This document shows, piece after piece, positions 13,766-15,688 of a DNA stretch of 15,688 nt. Location of the stretch: positions 1-15,688 of the forward strand of contig JACREW010000099.1 of NCBI GenBank assembly GCA_016212685.1. Reading direction: 5' to 3'. Below the pieces are notes generated by a model. That model was not told the origin of the DNA. It worked only from the letters and a program-made list of their open reading frames with translations, and searched no databases. Position 1 is the first letter of the stretch; the number at the start of each line of letters is the position of its first letter. This DNA comes from Nitrospirota bacterium. GTDB lineage: Bacteria > Nitrospirota > Thermodesulfovibrionia > Thermodesulfovibrionales > Dissulfurispiraceae. A program made the position numbers and the translations under genes.

Positions 13766-14848
13766 ATGAGTATATTATCCGCGATACTGTTATTCGGTTT
13801 TTTGATATTTATCCATGAATTGGGCCATTTCATATTTGCGAAGATCAGCGGGGTAAGGGTGCTGAAATTTTCCCTCGGCTTCGGGCCAAAGGTCATCGGC
13901 AAAAAGATCGGAGATACGGAATACCTCATATCCGCGGTTCCGCTCGGAGGTTACGTAAAGATGCTCGGGCAGGAAGACGTCGGAGAGGTGCAGGAAGAGT
14001 CCGACAGTTCTGAGCATGACCGCTCTTTCAGATATCAGCCTGCCCTAAAAAGGGCATCGATTATTTTTGCAGGGCCGATATTCAATCTTCTCACAGCGGT
14101 GGTCATATTCTTTTTTATTTTCATGATAGGAGTGCCTACGCTCCTTCCGGTAGTGGGGGAGGTTATGCCGGATTCCCCTGCGGCAAAGGCAATGCTGTCA
14201 AAAGGAGACAGGATTTTAGAAATAGACGGCAAACCGACCAAGCACTGGGCCGGGATGACCGAAATAATCTACGGAAGCGCGAACAAGCCGCTCGTTCTGA
14301 AGGTGCAGCGCAATTCCGAGACGGTTACCATACACATTACCCCTGAAAGCAAAAAGGTTAAAGACATCTTCGGCGAGGAAAAAGAGATAGGGCTTATCGG
14401 AGTAAAGCCGTCCGGAGAGACCACAGAGATAAGGGAGAATGCGCCGAACGCAATAAAGAGCGCATTTTTAAGGACATGGGAGATATCCGAGCTGACGATA
14501 ATCGGGATGATAAAGCTTATTCAAAGGATAATCCCGGCAGACACCATCGGAGGACCTATCCTCATATTCCAGTTAGCGGAAAAACAGGCAACGGCAGGAC
14601 CGCTCAATTTTTTTACTTTTGCAGCGGTGATAAGCATTAATCTCGGCGTACTTAATCTTCTGCCCATACCGATCCTCGACGGCGGACACCTCCTGTTCCT
14701 CGGCATCGAATCGATAAGAAAGAAGCCCCTGAGCGAGAGGACAATAATGATAGCCCAGCGCATAGGGCTTGCACTGATAATCACCCTCATGGTATTTGCA
14801 ATGTACAATGATATCTTCAGGCTCATCAGCGGAAAGTCCATACCGTGA
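13766..14848 (+). CDS. rseP: RIP site-2 metalloprotease (RseP/RasP-type)
   Basis: A 360-residue intramembrane zinc protease that cleaves anti-sigma factors and remnant signal peptides. HELGH (17-21) in the first membrane helix supplies the two His ligands and catalytic Glu18. The third ligand lies in NLLPIPILDGGH (297-308), with Asp305. A single PDZ-like region occupies about 125-195 (VVGEVMPDSPAAKAMLSKGD); E. coli RseP has two, so this is the shorter form common outside gammaproteobacteria. Hydrophobic helices lie near 1-15, 98-122, 280-300 and 330-347. GGAGG three to four bases before the ATG at 13766 fixes the start. Its substrate is not visible in the window. It overlaps the Nudix gene by four bases (GTGA). 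Confidence 0.95.
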   Translation: MSILSAILLFGFLIFIHELGHFIFAKISGVRVLKFSLGFGPKVIGKKIGDTEYLISAVPLGGYVKMLGQEDVGEVQEESDSSEHDRSFRYQPALKRASIIFAGPIFNLLTAVVIFFFIFMIGVPTLLPVVGEVMPDSPAAKAMLSKGDRILEIDGKPTKHWAGMTEIIYGSANKPLVLKVQRNSETVTIHITPESKKVKDIFGEEKEIGLIGVKPSGETTEIRENAPNAIKSAFLRTWEISELTIIGMIKLIQRIIPADTIGGPILIFQLAEKQATAGPLNFFTFAAVISINLGVLNLLPIPILDGGHLLFLGIESIRKKPLSERTIMIAQRIGLALIITLMVFAMYNDIFRLISGKSIP

Positions 14849-15288
14849 AACCGGCGTCCCTAAAACACCTTCACTCGGCAGGCGGAGTCATCTTCAAAAG
14901 AGAAGTGGATACATTCGAAGTAGCCTTGATCGCCATGAAAAACAAAACCGTATGGACACTGCCCAAGGGCATAATAGATAAGGGCGAACAGCCTGAGACG
15001 GCTGCTGTCAGGGAAATAAAAGAAGAGACAGGTCTCAAAGGCAGGATTATAGATATTATAGGAGATAGGTCATACTGGTTCTACTTGAAGGGTGAAAACG
15101 TAAAATGCAGGAAAACGGTGTCGTATTTCCTGCTGGAATACACCGAGGGCGATATTGGAGACTATTGCTGGGAGGTGGATGAGGCTAAATGGTTCGCTTT
15201 AGAAGATGCAATAAAGCTGGTATCGTACAAAAGCGACAGGGAGATACTGGAAAAGGCGAAGGAGCAACTCACGAAAAGATTGGAGTAA
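14845..15288 (+). CDS. Nudix hydrolase
   Basis: A 147-residue MutT/Nudix protein. The box G-x5-E-x7-REIKEETGL is complete at 42-64 (Gly42, Glu48, Arg56, Glu57, Glu60, Glu61), so metal binding and hydrolysis of a nucleoside-diphosphate-linked compound are expected. The AGGVIFKR start and the LPKG just before the box resemble bacterial diadenosine-polyphosphate hydrolases, but the substrate cannot be read. It uses a GTG start at 14845 that overlaps the rseP stop, with GGAAAG at 14831-14836. Its own stop lies inside an octamer repeat cluster. Neighbours suggest co-expression with envelope and isoprenoid genes; a housecleaning role is an inference. Confidence 0.9.
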   Translation: MKPASLKHLHSAGGVIFKREVDTFEVALIAMKNKTVWTLPKGIIDKGEQPETAAVREIKEETGLKGRIIDIIGDRSYWFYLKGENVKCRKTVSYFLLEYTEGDIGDYCWEVDEAKWFALEDAIKLVSYKSDREILEKAKEQLTKRLE

Positions 15289-15305
15289 TGGAGTGTTAGA
15301 GTAAT
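15282..15305. repeat. Octamer tandem cluster at nudix/rfaE2 junction
   Basis: Units GGAGTAAT (15282), GGAGTGTT (15290) and AGAGTAAT (15298), the same unit family as the two waaA clusters 13 kb away. It contains the Nudix stop codon (15286-15288) and a GGAG (15290-15293) placed 10 bases before the next ATG, and it ends within that start codon (15304-15306). Confidence 0.85.
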
Positions 15306-15688
15306 GGGACGGATATTAGACTGGCATACACTGAAAACCGAAATAGACGGGCTCAAGATTGAAGGCAAAAAGATAGTCTTCACCAACGGCTGTTTCGATA
15401 TTATACACATCGGCCATGTCAGGTATCTTAAGGAGGCTAAAAAATTAGGTGATATTCTGATCATCGGCCTTAATTCGGACTCATCGGTTGCTAAACTAAA
15501 GCCCGGCAGGCCCATAAACGCGGAATCTCATAGGGCGGAAGTTCTGGCATCGCTCGAAATGATAGATTATGTCACAGTCTTCAGCGGGGGGGGGGGGGGT
15601 GGGCTGATAAAGTTCCTTAAACCGGACGTCCTCGTAAAAGGCGGCGACTGGAAGAGAGAGGATATTGTCGGCTCGGACATGGTTGCCG
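15304..15688 (+). CDS. rfaE2: RfaE2-type ADP-heptose synthase nucleotidyltransferase domain, partial
   Basis: 128 codons are visible before the window ends. KIVFTNGCFDIIHIGHVRYL (23-42) carries the HxGH nucleotidyltransferase motif (35-38), GLNSDSSV and KPGRPI follow, and KPDVLVKGGDW (106-116) precedes IVGSDMV. This is the cytidylyltransferase-like half of HldE/RfaE, which transfers AMP onto heptose-1-phosphate to give ADP-heptose for the LPS inner core. The ATG at 15304 is the only usable start after the Nudix stop, so this is a stand-alone domain without the kinase half, at least at this end. Residues 95-100 are six glycines where the family usually has a loop of the type E-D-T-P-x-x before LI. 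The length is kept but the conserved residues are gone, so either the base calls or the enzyme is damaged. Confidence 0.85.
   Translation, partial: MGRILDWHTLKTEIDGLKIEGKKIVFTNGCFDIIHIGHVRYLKEAKKLGDILIIGLNSDSSVAKLKPGRPINAESHRAEVLASLEMIDYVTVFSGGGGGGLIKFLKPDVLVKGGDWKREDIVGSDMVA
15586..15599 (+). repeat. 14-base poly-G tract in rfaE2
   Basis: Fourteen consecutive G, then T, then GGG. The tract lies in frame inside the rfaE2 coding region and encodes Gly95 to Gly100. No other homopolymer of comparable length occurs in the window. Confidence 0.95.

Overview
The window looks like a chromosomal piece from a Gram-negative (diderm) bacterium. It carries lipid A/LPS core genes (waaA, msbA, lpxB and a fragment resembling rfaE2/hldE), a BamD-type outer-membrane lipoprotein, and an undecaprenyl/isoprenoid block (uppS, cdsA, dxr, rseP). 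The moderate G+C, the use of ATG, GTG and TTG starts with GGAGG-like ribosome sites, and the siroheme gene inside an envelope operon would suit Nitrospirota or a deltaproteobacterial lineage. That placement is an inference from general familiarity and was not tested. No rRNA, tRNA, CRISPR array or transposase gene was seen, and no gene-free stretch exceeds 100 bases.

Layout. At the left edge (1-1278, minus strand) sit the N-terminal part of an HNH-endonuclease-type protein and a complete dinD. This part is separate in character: the HNH piece is visibly A+T-rich, and a 34-bp inverted repeat links the very first bases of the window to the inside of dinD, beside a perfect 30-bp palindrome. From 9138 down to 1377 runs one tightly packed minus-strand operon: bamD, a siroheme-synthase N-domain gene, a Gfo/Idh/MocA dehydrogenase (gnnA-like), a DegT-family aminotransferase (gnnB-like), lpxB, msbA and waaA. 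Most junctions overlap by 4-16 bases. A short divergent control region (9139-9227) separates it from the plus-strand series: an FG-GAP/FlgT-like secreted protein, uppS, cdsA, dxr, rseP, a Nudix hydrolase and an rfaE2-like nucleotidyltransferase cut by the window end.

How the genes fit together. The gnnA/gnnB pair next to lpxB suggests that the sugar of lipid A is converted to the 2,3-diamino form. LpxB would then condense the disaccharide, WaaA would add Kdo, MsbA would flip the core-lipid A, and RfaE2 would activate heptose for the inner core. UppS, CdsA and Dxr feed the lipid carrier, phospholipid and isoprenoid pools. BamD and RseP handle outer-membrane protein assembly and envelope stress signalling.

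The strongest unexplained signal is a set of eleven short tandem-repeat clusters with a strict 7-base (or 8-base) period. Their unit sequences differ, and they lie in frame inside waaA (twice), lpxB (twice), gnnA, bamD (twice) and the FG-GAP gene (twice), and at the dxr/rseP and nudix/rfaE2 junctions. A separate C-rich/G-rich hairpin is inserted in frame in dxr. In the rfaE2 fragment a run of 14 G replaces a normally conserved loop without changing its length.
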